64,000 nt of DNA from an uncultured Oscillospiraceae bacterium. Its GTDB lineage: Bacteria; Bacillota; Clostridia; Oscillospirales; Acutalibacteraceae. The position numbers and the translations under genes were made by a program. Of the stretch, positions 50,390-58,770 are shown in pieces (position 1 is the stretch's first letter; every line of letters begins with the position of its first letter). The notes under the pieces were generated by a model, which saw only the letters and a list, made by a program, of their open reading frames with translations, was not told where the DNA came from and made no database searches. The stretch spans positions 372,001-436,000 of the forward strand of contig UQFO01000001.1 in assembly GCA_900540275.1 (NCBI GenBank), in the 5' to 3' direction.

Positions 50390-51901
50390 TTGACCTACAA
50401 CACTTACGGAAAAGGAAATACTTGTCCGATTTGCGGAAACCCTTGGTGTAATTGCTGCTGTTCCTGCAGCCCATATCCGGCCTGTGCGACTGGCGCGACA
50501 GGTGCGACAGGGCCTACCGGAGCGACCGGCCCTGTGGGAATGAGGGGCGCGACGGGTGCGACAGGCCCTGCGGGAATGAGGGGCGCGACCGGAGCAACAG
50601 GTCCCGCAGGCGGCCCAACAGGCGCCACAGGCCCAACAGGCGCTACGGGTACGACAGGCGCGACAGGTGCAACTGGCACAATTGCTCCTGATACCGCCCT
50701 TTTTACAGTCAACGGAACAGCCGGAGTAACCGCTACCATGCGGCTTGGGGATGTTCTTACCTTCCAGTCAACTGACGGCTCAATTTCAGCGACTGTTTCA
50801 CAAGGCTCTGCAATTGTTGATTTAAGTTCAAATGATACTGTTGGGCCCACAGGTCCGACAGGCGCTACTGGCGCAACGGGTCCTACGGGTGCTACCGGCG
50901 CAAATGGTATGGCTGGCCCGACTGGCTCCGCAGGTGCAACAGGAAACACAGGAGCGACGGGTGCGACAGGTCCGACAGGCGCTGCGGGTATTACCGGAGC
51001 AAACGGAGCGACCGGCCCGACTGGCGCAACAGGCGCGGACGGTGCTACCGGCCCAACTGGCGCTACAGGTGCTACGGGCGCGGACGGTGCTGCCGGCCCG
51101 ACGGGTGTGACGGGTGCCACGGGCGCAACGGGCGCTGATGGTGTAACCGGACCCACAGGCACTACAGGCGCAACAGGCGCTGACGGAACAACCGGTCCGA
51201 CAGGCGCTACGGGTGCTACGGGCGCGGACGGTGCTGCCGGTCCGACTGGCCCGACTGGCTCCGCAGGCGCAACAGGAAACACAGGAGCGACAGGTGCTAC
51301 AGGTCCAGCTGGTCCCACGGGCGCAACCGGTGCCACAGGCGCAGCAGGTACAGCCGGCGCTACAGGCGCAACCGGTGCCACAGGCGCAGCAGGTACAGCT
51401 GGCGCTACGGGCGCAACCGGTGCCACAGGCGCGGCAGGTACAGCCGGCGCTACGGGCGCTACAGGTGCTACGGGAGCCACAGGCGCTACAGGTACCTCTA
51501 CAACCGTCAACAGTATGAATGCCACTAACACCACCGGCGCTACCATTGCGGTCATTGTGGGCGGCACACCTGTTCCGCTGCCTGACTCACAGGTCTTGGA
51601 CGGCTTTACAGTAAATGGCGCAAACGATACCTTTACCGTTCCCGTCACAGGGACCTATATGGTAACGTACCGGGTTTCGACCACAGCGGCGCTGTTGATG
51701 TCCTCGCGCGTTCTGCGCAACGGCACCACGCTTCCCGCCTCCACCTTCTCCCCGGTTGCTTCGGTTAGCTCTTATTCAGCTACAACCTTTGCGGCCTTAA
51801 ACGCGGGCGATACGCTCCAGCTCCAGCTCTTCGGGCTGCTGGGCGCTGCGGTTCTTCAGGGCGGCAACGGCGCTACTCTGACGGTAATCAGGCTCGCATA
51901 A
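50390..51901 (+). CDS. BclA-like collagen-repeat surface glycoprotein
   Basis: The 503-residue protein has a Cys-rich N-terminus (TCPICGNPWCNCCCSCSPYPACA), a Gly-X-Thr collagen-like region from about 35 to 100, a 50-residue non-collagen insert (ALFTVNGTAGVTATMRLGDV...IVDLSSND), a long second collagen region to about 370, and a C-terminal BclA/C1q-like beta domain (SMNATNTTGATIAVIVGG...LNAGDTLQLQLFG). The Gly-X-Thr bias gives many threonines for O-glycosylation, and a glycosyltransferase follows. Spore exosporium is the likely location, by analogy with BclA. There is no signal peptide, also as in BclA. The TTG start has AGGAG eight bases upstream. Confidence 0.85.
   Translation: MTYNTYGKGNTCPICGNPWCNCCCSCSPYPACATGATGATGPTGATGPVGMRGATGATGPAGMRGATGATGPAGGPTGATGPTGATGTTGATGATGTIAPDTALFTVNGTAGVTATMRLGDVLTFQSTDGSISATVSQGSAIVDLSSNDTVGPTGPTGATGATGPTGATGANGMAGPTGSAGATGNTGATGATGPTGAAGITGANGATGPTGATGADGATGPTGATGATGADGAAGPTGVTGATGATGADGVTGPTGTTGATGADGTTGPTGATGATGADGAAGPTGPTGSAGATGNTGATGATGPAGPTGATGATGAAGTAGATGATGATGAAGTAGATGATGATGAAGTAGATGATGATGATGATGTSTTVNSMNATNTTGATIAVIVGGTPVPLPDSQVLDGFTVNGANDTFTVPVTGTYMVTYRVSTTAALLMSSRVLRNGTTLPASTFSPVASVSSYSATTFAALNAGDTLQLQLFGLLGAAVLQGGNGATLTVIRLA
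51322..51456 (+). repeat. three 45-bp tandem repeats in the collagen region
   Basis: Units begin at 51322, 51367 and 51412 and encode 15-residue blocks of the GATGATGAAGTAGAT type. The copies differ at only a few third positions, which makes the array prone to length change by slippage or recombination. Longer repeats of GPTGATGATGADG type precede it. Confidence 0.85.
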
Positions 51902-52003
51902 ATTAAAATTGAAAAAACACTTCCAGACGGGGGCTGCCAGTTTTCCGGCGGCCTCCGGCGCAGGCGGTAATATTACATTATTCCCTTTTGAAAGGAGAGC
52001 CCA

Positions 52004-53086
52004 ATGATAACCCTGAGTCTTTGCATGATTGTAAAAAACGAGTCAGACGTCCTTGGAAGGTGTCTTTCCTGCACGAAGGACATTGCGGACGAGATTATAA
52101 TTGTGGATACCGGCTCTACCGACAATACGAAAGAAATTGCGCATGGCTTTACCGATAAGGTTTACGACTTTGAGTGGTGCGACGACTTTGCGACGGCACG
52201 AAATTTTTCTTTTTCAAAAGCATCTATGGATTATACCATGTGGCTGGATGCCGACGACGTAATAGACGAAAAAAACCGCGCGCTGCTCCTAAAGCTCAAG
52301 AATGAGCTTTCTCCCTCCACAGATATGGTTTTTTTGAAGTATGACGTAGCCTTTGACCCGCAAGGACGCCCCACGCTTTCCTACTACCGGGAGCGGATAT
52401 TCCGGACAGCGCTCCATTACCGCTTTATAGGGGAAATACACGAGGTAATCCCGCAGAGCGGCGTGGTAGAGTACAAGGAAATTACGGTTCAGCACCGAAA
52501 GCTCCATCCCACCGAGTCAGGGCGCAACCTGCGTATTTTCCAAAAAATGCTGTCTGACGGAAAAAAGCTCGACCCGCGGCAAAAGTTTTATTATGCGCGC
52601 GAGCTGATGTATACCGGGGACTATACCGCCGCTGTCCGGCAGTTCAATGAATTTTTGGACGAAGGGCAGGGCTGGATAGAAAACAATATCAACGCCTGTA
52701 AGGATTTGGCGCAGTGTTATGCGCGCCTGGGAGAAGATATATCTGCCCTGCAGAGCCTTTTGCGCAGCTTTTGCTATGATGTGCCGAGGGCGGAGCTTTG
52801 CTGTGATATCGGGAAATATTTTTTTGACCGGGAGCAATACCAGACAGCCGTTTTCTGGTACGAAACGGCGGCAAGCCGCACGCCGGATGAGCATAACGGC
52901 GGCTTCTGCCTGCCGGACTGCTACGGATACATTCCATACATGCAGCTATGTGTCTGCTACGACAGGATGGGCGACCGCGAAAGAGCCGCACAATACAATG
53001 AAAAGGCGGGGCTTATCAAGCCGGACGACAAAAATTACCTTTACAACCGTGCTTACTTTCAGGATAATACCGGCGGTTCAGAATAG
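52004..53086 (+). CDS. GT2 glycosyltransferase with C-terminal TPR region
   Basis: The 360-residue protein has a GT-A fold catalytic domain: LSLCMIVKNESDVLGRCLSC, EIIIVDTGSTDNTKEIA, DYTMWLDADDVIDEKN with the DxD-type motif, then about 160 residues of TPR-like helices (YARELMYTGDYTAAVRQFNEFL, LAQCYARLGEDISALQSLL, YFFDREQYQTAVFWYETAA). This design is shared with SunS-like and other protein glycosyltransferases. It lies 102 bases after the collagen-like gene with no terminator seen between, so it probably glycosylates that protein (inference). Confidence 0.87.
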   Translation: MITLSLCMIVKNESDVLGRCLSCTKDIADEIIIVDTGSTDNTKEIAHGFTDKVYDFEWCDDFATARNFSFSKASMDYTMWLDADDVIDEKNRALLLKLKNELSPSTDMVFLKYDVAFDPQGRPTLSYYRERIFRTALHYRFIGEIHEVIPQSGVVEYKEITVQHRKLHPTESGRNLRIFQKMLSDGKKLDPRQKFYYARELMYTGDYTAAVRQFNEFLDEGQGWIENNINACKDLAQCYARLGEDISALQSLLRSFCYDVPRAELCCDIGKYFFDREQYQTAVFWYETAASRTPDEHNGGFCLPDCYGYIPYMQLCVCYDRMGDRERAAQYNEKAGLIKPDDKNYLYNRAYFQDNTGGSE

Positions 53087-53123
53087 GTCTTCCATCCAAG
53101 CTCCCCATTTATCGCATCATGCA

Positions 53124-53159
53124 AAGAGCGGCGGCCGTTATATAACGGCCGCCGCTCTT
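53124..53159 (+). terminator. long perfect hairpin terminator
   Basis: Arms 53124-53140 and 53143-53159 are fully complementary (AAGAGCGGCGGCCGTTA and its complement), with TTAATAAT following. It lies between convergent genes and can serve both strands. Confidence 0.75.
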
Positions 53160-53206
53160 AATAATCGTCAAGCAAATCAGGAATCCATAACAGGTAAAAC
53201 TGCCTA

Positions 53207-53644
53207 CTACCGGGCTAAGTCATACTGCCGGTAGCGGGCTACCTTGGCGGCTGAGGCGGAACTCTCGTCAAAGCGGCAGGAAAGCCAAACCTTCACCAGC
53301 TCTTCCGCAAGCTTTTCACCGATTGTAAACGCACCCAGGCAGGCGATGTTGCTGTTGTTGCTTTTTACCGCGCGTTCTGCGGAATAAACATCTGTCAGAA
53401 GCGCGGCATATGCGCCCCTGACCTTATTCGCGGCAATTTCCATGCCCAGGCCGGTGCCGCACACAAGAATTCCCCGGTCGTATTCCCGCGCGGCGACGGA
53501 TTCCGCGACAAGAATAGCGGTGTTCGCGTAAACCGGGTCTTCGCTTCCAAAATCTGCCGTCTCGTGTCCTAATTGTACACATAATTCCATGAGGCTTGTT
53601 TTTAGCCGCACGGCATTGGGGTCGCAGCCAAATGCGATTTTCAT
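53207..53644 (-). CDS. RpiB/LacAB-family sugar-phosphate isomerase
   Basis: The 145-residue protein has the RpiB signatures MKIAFGCDPNAVRLK, CGTGLGMEIAANKVRGAYAALLTD with the catalytic Cys, and SNNSNIACLGAFTIG. Family members isomerise ribose 5-phosphate, allose 6-phosphate, galactose 6-phosphate or D-erythrulose 4-phosphate. Position after a tetritol-type dehydrogenase and Dha kinase makes erythrulose 4-phosphate isomerase (product erythrose 4-phosphate) the best guess. GGAGGAGG precedes the ATG at 53644; an upstream frame is rejected. The start overlaps the dhaL stop by four bases. Confidence 0.88.
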   Translation of the reverse strand: MKIAFGCDPNAVRLKTSLMELCVQLGHETADFGSEDPVYANTAILVAESVAAREYDRGILVCGTGLGMEIAANKVRGAYAALLTDVYSAERAVKSNNSNIACLGAFTIGEKLAEELVKVWLSCRFDESSASAAKVARYRQYDLAR

Positions 53645-54300
53645 TGCGGCACCTCCTCCAAAAGCAGTGTTATGCTGTCCGCAAGGGCACGCACAATCAA
53701 ATAACAGGAGCACGCCCCCGCGTCCAGGACGCCCCTTGAGCGTTCTCCCAGCCGGCTCGCCCTGCCATATTTCGCCGTCATGTCCTTGGTAGACTCCATT
53801 CCCGCTTTTGCCGCCTGCTCCATGTTTTGCAGCGCGATGGAAAAAGGCGTGCTTTCAGCCGCGTCCTTCTCTAAAGAAGCGGCGGCGGGGGCCAGTGTAT
53901 CCACCAGCGTCTTATCGCCCACCCTGGCATCAATAATTCCATACAACCCCTCCAAAGCGGCGGCAAAGCTTCTGGAAAAGCAGCGTAAATCGACGATGCC
54001 CGTTTGGTTTGCTTCGATATCCTCCGCCATTTCCATAAAGATTGTCCCATAAATCGGACCCATCGATCCCCCGATTTCATTCATTAAAATCGCGCTCAAA
54101 TTTTCAAGCCCCTCGGACAAAGTATACGCCCCGCCGCCGAATCTTTCTTCAAACAAGGAAAAGCCTTTGTTCATGTTTACCCCGTGGTCCCCGTCGCCAA
54201 TCAGGCCGTCAACCTGTCCAAGGAAAGCTTTGTTTTCCTTTATTGCCCTTACCATTGCAAGGAGAACCGGGGTTCCTGTTTCGTTTTTGAAGAATTCCAT
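53641..54300 (-). CDS. dhaL: DhaL-type (dihydroxyacetone/ketotetrose kinase ATP- or ADP-binding) subunit
   Basis: The 219-residue all-helical protein has the nucleotide/Mg motif QVDGLIGDGDHGVNMNKGF with the three Asp ligands, IGGSMGPIYGTIFMEMA and GASxxG-like DAGACSCYLI at the end. DhaL binds the nucleotide and transfers phosphate to the ketose bound by DhaK. GGAG six bases before ATG 54300 is best placed; a GTG six bases upstream overlaps it. No DhaM phosphotransferase partner is encoded in the window, so the phosphate donor is uncertain. Confidence 0.9.
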   Translation of the reverse strand: MEFFKNETGTPVLLAMVRAIKENKAFLGQVDGLIGDGDHGVNMNKGFSLFEERFGGGAYTLSEGLENLSAILMNEIGGSMGPIYGTIFMEMAEDIEANQTGIVDLRCFSRSFAAALEGLYGIIDARVGDKTLVDTLAPAAASLEKDAAESTPFSIALQNMEQAAKAGMESTKDMTAKYGRASRLGERSRGVLDAGACSCYLIVRALADSITLLLEEVPQ

Positions 54301-54309
54301 AAGCACCTC

Positions 54310-55305
54310 CTATTCCTGATGGAAGCCCATGCTGTGTGCCGGTTCGTCCAGTAATTTTTTCAGCTCATCGTCCAGCTTCATTACAGTAAGCGTAGCTCCC
54401 ATCATTTCAAGGGAAGTAAAATAATTCCCTACATATGCCTTATAGATTTTAATTTTCCTGCTTTCCATAATTTTTTCGATTTCATTGTACAAAACATAAA
54501 GCTCCATAACAGGCGTCGCGCCCAGTCCGGAAACCAGGATGGCCGTCTCATCTCCGCTTTCAAGCGGAAAATCCGGCAGAATGATGTCTGTCATTTTTTT
54601 GGCGATACCCTTTGCGTCCTCCATGCCGCAGACGGACGTGCCGGGCTCGCCGTGGTGGCCGATTCCGACCTCCATTGTACCCGATGAAATCTCAAAATTA
54701 GGATGGCCGACAGCAGGGAGGGTACAAGGCGTTAGGCCTACACCCACGCTGCGTGTCGCGTCAATCGCCTTTTGCGCCGCCCGGATAACCTCATCAAGGC
54801 TTGCGCCGGCAGCCGCCATCGCGCCGCCGCATTTCCACATCAGCACCTCTCCCGCGACTCCGCGGCGTTTATCCGCCTGCTCCTTTGGGGCCGAGGCAAC
54901 ATCGTCGTTTGCTACGACGGTCTTTACAGTGATTCCCATTTTCTGCGCCATACGGACAGCCATCTTTACATTCATATTGTCTCCCGAGTAATTTCCATAA
55001 AGGCACGCGACCCCGTTTCCGCTGTCGGCGGCAATGAACGCGTCCAGAAACGCCTTCGCGGTTGGTGAAGAAAAAATCTCGCCAACGGCCACGGCGTCAC
55101 AGAGATTTTTTCCGCAATACCCTATAAACGCCGGCTTATGGCCGGAACCGCCTCCGGTTACAATACCCACCCGCCCCTTTGTGGAATATACAGACTTTAC
55201 CACGCGGGGGTTTGCCGTTTTCTCTACTAAGCCTTTGTGTGCTTTTACAAAGCCATCCACCATCTCATCCACGATAAAATCGGGATTATTCATAATCCTT
55301 TGCAT
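54310..55305 (-). CDS. dhaK: DhaK-type (dihydroxyacetone/ketotetrose kinase) substrate-binding subunit
   Basis: The 331-residue protein has VGIVTGGGSGHKPAFIGYCG, LYGNYSGDNMNVKMA, and MEVGIGHHGEPGTS; the His at about 218 forms the covalent hemiaminal with the keto group in DhaK. Ala/Cys-rich loops around ANDDVASAP are standard. The same scaffold phosphorylates dihydroxyacetone or erythrulose. The operon partners favour a four-carbon ketose. It starts three bases after the dehydrogenase stop. Confidence 0.92.
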   Translation of the reverse strand: MQRIMNNPDFIVDEMVDGFVKAHKGLVEKTANPRVVKSVYSTKGRVGIVTGGGSGHKPAFIGYCGKNLCDAVAVGEIFSSPTAKAFLDAFIAADSGNGVACLYGNYSGDNMNVKMAVRMAQKMGITVKTVVANDDVASAPKEQADKRRGVAGEVLMWKCGGAMAAAGASLDEVIRAAQKAIDATRSVGVGLTPCTLPAVGHPNFEISSGTMEVGIGHHGEPGTSVCGMEDAKGIAKKMTDIILPDFPLESGDETAILVSGLGATPVMELYVLYNEIEKIMESRKIKIYKAYVGNYFTSLEMMGATLTVMKLDDELKKLLDEPAHSMGFHQE

Positions 55306-55308
55306 TGC

Positions 55309-56400
55309 TTAACCCTCCGTCCCTGGAATCAATATGACCTTCATTGCGCCATCTTCCCCGGTTCGCGCAAGGCGGAACGCTTCCTGCCAATTCTCCAGGG
55401 TATATTTATGTGTAACCACACCATCAGCCGGCAGCTTGCCGCTGCCAATCCATTCGATTACGGTATCATAGCAGAACGGGCTGAGGTGCGAGCCCAAAAG
55501 GTCAAGCTCCTTACGGTCGGAAATAATAGACCAATCCACAGTGACCAGGCTCCCGAACACGCTGAACTCCACAAAGCGTCCCATTTTGCGGATGCATGCA
55601 AGCCCCTGCTGCACGCTGGAAGGATGTCCGGTCGCTTCAATATAGATATCGCAGCCATAGCCGTTCGTCAGCTCCTTGATTCGTTCTGACGCGTCTTCCT
55701 TTCCGGGATTCATAACAATATCGGCCCCGAATTCCCTGGCCTTTGCAAGACGCGCATCGTTCATGTCCAGGACTATCAAAAGCTTTGGATTGCATTGCCT
55801 CAGCGCGCCAACCATCCCAAGCCCCAATGTCCCGGCGCCTGCCAGTACAACAACATCCGTCGTTTTTACCTGCGCCCTCTCCACGCAGTGGAAGGAACAG
55901 CCGTATGGCTCGATGAGGACCGCCTGCTCGATGGGCATTTTTTTCGGGACAAGGTATGGCAGCGCTTCCTTAGTCAGCTTGACATATTCAGCCATGCCGC
56001 CGTTGACGTTGTTTTGAAAGCCGAATAAGTCATGCTTTTCACACATCCAATGACGCCCGGTTCTGCAAAACATGCATTCGCCGCAGGGGACGATTTGTTC
56101 TGGGCAAATCCTGTCCCCAATTTTCCAATTGCCTTTTACATTTCGTCCCATTTCTACGACCGTTCCAACAAATTCATGCCCGGGAATCATCGGGGCTTTA
56201 ATATAGGGAGGGTTGCCGTCTCCTCCCCAGAAGCTGGGCGCTCCAGCAAACGCCTTGACGTCCCCGGCGCAAATTCCGCAGGCTTCCACCTTCAAAATCA
56301 TTTCCTCTTCCCCCGCGCGGGGCGTATCGACAAGCTCCAGCCTGTAGTCGCCCGGCGCATATGCCACGATTGCCTTCATTTTTTCAGGTAAGGTCCCCAT
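55309..56400 (-). CDS. zinc-dependent MDR alcohol dehydrogenase, erythritol/L-threitol dehydrogenase-like
   Basis: The 363-residue MDR enzyme has catalytic zinc residues in VEACGICAGDVKAF and PGHEFVG, a structural zinc site CGECMFCRTGRHWMC, and the nucleotide fold motif VVVLAGAGTLGLGMVGAL. The segment GAPSFWGGDGNPPYIKAPMIPGHE resembles erythritol/L-threitol dehydrogenases as I recall them. With DhaK, DhaL and an RpiB-like isomerase this would oxidise a tetritol to erythrulose. Other polyol substrates remain possible. AGGAG eight bases before ATG 56400 sets the start. It heads the operon, just below the 42-bp palindrome. Confidence 0.85.
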   Translation of the reverse strand: MGTLPEKMKAIVAYAPGDYRLELVDTPRAGEEEMILKVEACGICAGDVKAFAGAPSFWGGDGNPPYIKAPMIPGHEFVGTVVEMGRNVKGNWKIGDRICPEQIVPCGECMFCRTGRHWMCEKHDLFGFQNNVNGGMAEYVKLTKEALPYLVPKKMPIEQAVLIEPYGCSFHCVERAQVKTTDVVVLAGAGTLGLGMVGALRQCNPKLLIVLDMNDARLAKAREFGADIVMNPGKEDASERIKELTNGYGCDIYIEATGHPSSVQQGLACIRKMGRFVEFSVFGSLVTVDWSIISDRKELDLLGSHLSPFCYDTVIEWIGSGKLPADGVVTHKYTLENWQEAFRLARTGEDGAMKVILIPGTEG

Positions 56401-56439
56401 ACGCCATTCTCCTTTTCTTTTGCATTTTGTGTGTTCGGA

Positions 56440-56481
56440 TTATTATAGAAACTACTTTTATAAAAGTAGTTTCTATAATAA
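56440..56481. promoter_or_regulatory. perfect 42-bp palindromic operator in the divergent region
   Basis: Arms 56440-56460 and 56461-56481 are exact reverse complements with no spacer. Each arm contains TATAGAAACTACTTTTA. TATAAT-type -10 sequences lie inside it. The 9-mer TATAGAAAC recurs at 56673-56681, at the ribosome site of the ROK gene. This is best read as the operator of the ROK regulator controlling both directions. Confidence 0.75.
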
Positions 56482-56626
56482 GAATGGCATGGGCCGAGGC
56501 AAAAGTCAACGACTTTTTTCCTTGTTTCTTTCTTTTTGTGAAAGGTATTTATACCGGATGCAAAATCCTTGTACAATGCGCCGATAAAAGGGGCTCTTCC
56601 AATTAGCCCTGCAGCATAAATTTTTC

Positions 56627-56655
56627 TTTCTAATATAAGAAAAGAATGCTATAAT
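56627..56655 (+). promoter_or_regulatory. probable promoter of the ROK regulator gene
   Basis: A consensus TATAAT (56650-56655) has a weak TTTCTA (56627-56632) 17 bases upstream. A TATAGAAAC half-site follows at 56673, which would allow autorepression. Confidence 0.45.
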
Positions 56656-56696
56656 TATTGCCGACAGATTGATATAGAAACCATGGAGATATGCTT

Positions 56697-57839
56697 ATGA
56701 ATGCGACCGGTGCCACAACAAAAAACATTCGGAAGTCAAACCGGAAGAAAATTTTTAACCTGATTTATGAGAAAAACGCAATCTCCAAACAGGATATTGC
56801 CGCACAGCTCAAAATCAGCATGCCTACGGTCACACAGAATATTGCTGAGCTGGAAAAACTGGAGCTAATCGAAAAAAACGGTTTCTTCAACTCAACCGGC
56901 GGCAGAAAGGCAAAAATTATTTCTATTAAGGCTCAGGCACGGATTGCCCTGGGAGTGGAAATCCGCGCAGAGGGCTGTACAGTGGCCGCTGTTGATTTAT
57001 ACGGCACGGTTATTGCGCAACAGCTTTTTGAAGTTCCCTTTCAAAATCGCGATGAATATTTTATTTTCCTGTGTAAAGAAATTGACCGTTTTATCGGGAC
57101 TCAGAAAATTCCAAGCAGCAAAATCCTGGGATTGGGTATTATTATGCAGGCGTTGATTTCTGACGACGGGCAGCGTGTAACGTATGGTAAGATTTTAGAC
57201 TGTACGGGGCTTGACATCTCATTTTTTCAGGATTATTTCGATTTCCCGTGCCGCCTGTTCCACGACGCGGAATCGGCCGCCCGAAATGAATTATGGGAAC
57301 GACCCGATATAACCGACGCGGTTTTTTTGAATATCCGGGAAAATTTGAGCGGCGCCGTCATTATCGGCGGCAAATTCCATAAGGCAAACGAGCTCAAAAG
57401 CGGCGTATTTGAGCATATGGTACTTGTACCCGGCGGAAAGCCCTGCTACTGCGGCAAGCACGGATGTATGAACGCATACTGCTCAGCACAGGGGTTTTTG
57501 TATGAGAACGAAACCGTACAAAGCTTTGAGGATAAACTCAAAAGGGCAGATTTTGACGCGCGGCGCCGGTGGGACGGTTTTCTGCAGCATCTTTCCGATG
57601 CCATCGATAACCTGCATATGGTAATAGGCAGCGACGTTATCCTCGGCGGTTATGTCAGTGAGCTGATTTCTGATTCGGCCCTCGACAAGCTGCATGATAT
57701 GGTTTTGAGCCGTACCGCCTTTCCATTCGGACGCAGCTTTATTCATCGTGCCGTCAGCATAAATGTTCCGGTTGCGCGGGGCGGGGCGCTTTTTATGGTC
57801 TCCTCATTTTTAAACGACCTGCCCAATCCGGAGGTTTAA
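56697..57839 (+). CDS. ROK-family transcriptional regulator
   Basis: The 380-residue protein has an N-terminal MarR-like helix-turn-helix (NRKKIFNLIYEKNAISKQDIAAQLKISMPTVTQNIAELEKLELI) and a sugar-kinase-like ROK domain. The zinc motif CYCGKHGCMNAYCSAQGF is intact, as in NagC/Mlc/XylR. The kinase-type DNDA motif is altered to HDAESAARNE, fitting a ligand-sensing regulator. ATG 56697 is chosen because GGAG lies eight bases upstream; ATG 56691 overlaps it. It is divergent from the putative tetritol operon and is its likely repressor. Confidence 0.9.
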   Translation: MNATGATTKNIRKSNRKKIFNLIYEKNAISKQDIAAQLKISMPTVTQNIAELEKLELIEKNGFFNSTGGRKAKIISIKAQARIALGVEIRAEGCTVAAVDLYGTVIAQQLFEVPFQNRDEYFIFLCKEIDRFIGTQKIPSSKILGLGIIMQALISDDGQRVTYGKILDCTGLDISFFQDYFDFPCRLFHDAESAARNELWERPDITDAVFLNIRENLSGAVIIGGKFHKANELKSGVFEHMVLVPGGKPCYCGKHGCMNAYCSAQGFLYENETVQSFEDKLKRADFDARRRWDGFLQHLSDAIDNLHMVIGSDVILGGYVSELISDSALDKLHDMVLSRTAFPFGRSFIHRAVSINVPVARGGALFMVSSFLNDLPNPEV

Positions 57840-57863
57840 ATTTAGATAAAGTCCCTGAAATAA

Positions 57864-57924
57864 AAAAAGCGGTTAAAGCAAGGAGCATTCTGGAAAAAAT
57901 GCGCCCAAGCCTTAGCCGTTTTTT
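57864..57924. terminator. bidirectional extended hairpin terminator
   Basis: GCGGTTAAAGC near 57869 pairs imperfectly with GGCTTAGCCG near 57909, with further pairing inside (AAGGAGCATT with AATGCGCC), and A/T runs on both outer sides. It lies between the convergent ROK and 57980 genes. Confidence 0.55.
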
Positions 57925-57979
57925 ATTTGATTTTATAATATTATTTATGGCTGCCGTTGATAACAATCGGTTTCATCGT

Positions 57980-58534
57980 TCAAACGCGCTTTCTATATTT
58001 AAAAAATAAATAAACAGAATCGACTACATCGGTAAAGAAGAACAACTGCATGACAATATGTAATGCGCATTGCCCCTTTGTAAGAGTACCACCTTTACAC
58101 ATTTTATATATTTGTACAATCAGATAAGACGAAGTAGCAAATAAAACCAGATAGGCGTAAAACAAAAACAGGAATGGGATAACAAGCCATAAAACCATTA
58201 AGAACGGATTTGCCGTACCGCTCATCATAACAATAAACCAATAAGAATGGCTAATAAAAAATGGGATTAACGCAAGCTTAAATCCCATTACCGTACCCAA
58301 AGGATTTTTTTGAGTGCTGTTGCTTGGGCGTTTCAGCCCCAAAAATGCGGTCACAATATTCATAATAATTAATACAATCGAAAGCACCAATAAAGCAATG
58401 AGAAAGTAGTTGCTTACAGGTAAGGGGGGATTCTCCGTATTCATAAAGAGTAAAAATGGAGATAGAATATATAACAGCAATACTTGAATGGCATATAGTG
58501 TTACCAATAGCATAATAGGCAATTTCTTTTTCAT
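57980..58534 (-). CDS. four-helix membrane protein, function unknown
   Basis: The 184-residue protein has four predicted membrane helices (about 5-32, 42-68, 88-106, 110-138) and a cytoplasmic-looking C-terminal helix ending in FFKYRKRV. I do not recognise a family. The codon use is AT-richer than the surrounding metabolic genes. The start MKKKLPIML is preceded by GGAGGTTAAGGG. It is flanked by terminators and appears to be transcribed alone. Confidence 0.65.
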   Translation of the reverse strand: MKKKLPIMLLVTLYAIQVLLLYILSPFLLFMNTENPPLPVSNYFLIALLVLSIVLIIMNIVTAFLGLKRPSNSTQKNPLGTVMGFKLALIPFFISHSYWFIVMMSGTANPFLMVLWLVIPFLFLFYAYLVLFATSSYLIVQIYKMCKGGTLTKGQCALHIVMQLFFFTDVVDSVYLFFKYRKRV

Positions 58535-58690
58535 CCCTTAACCTCCAAAATATACATACTCCTTTTTAAAGGAAGAATTCTAAATTGATTGTATCACACA
58601 AATCAAAAGAAGTCGACAGCTTACAGCAGCAACCGGCTTCTTACTGCATGAATCCGGGTGTTCTTACAGGATTTACTTTATAATAATCAA

Positions 58691-58718
58691 AAAGGGAGCG
58701 TCCTATAAGGACACTCCC
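58691..58718 (-). terminator. rho-independent terminator of the 73-aa gene (hairpin type A)
   Basis: GGGAGxGTCC pairs with GGACxCTCCC around TATAA, and on the minus strand CTTTTTGATT follows. A closely similar hairpin recurs at 62063-62085. The rest of 58535-58770 shows no gene. Confidence 0.7.
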
Positions 58719-58770
58719 GCTGTAAGGGTGAGATAAAAAATCTATCAATCAAGCCTTTTATCTTGTGTGT

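Noticed and set aside
50470..51510. Regularly spaced short repeats that could suggest a CRISPR array
   Set aside because: They are in-frame 9-, 36- and 45-base coding repeats of a collagen-like protein with no unique spacers and no cas genes nearby.
50404..51648. 414-codon minus-strand open frame rich in Pro, Val and Ala opposite the collagen-like gene
   Set aside because: It is the complement of the GC-rich Gly-X-Thr repeat; it has no ribosome site and its apparent repeats mirror those of the plus-strand gene.
53207..55305. Reading the DhaK-DhaL genes as a simple glycerol/dihydroxyacetone system
   Set aside because: There is no DhaM, glycerol dehydrogenase or glycerol transporter, while an erythritol/threitol-like dehydrogenase and an RpiB-like isomerase are present; kept only as the alternative.
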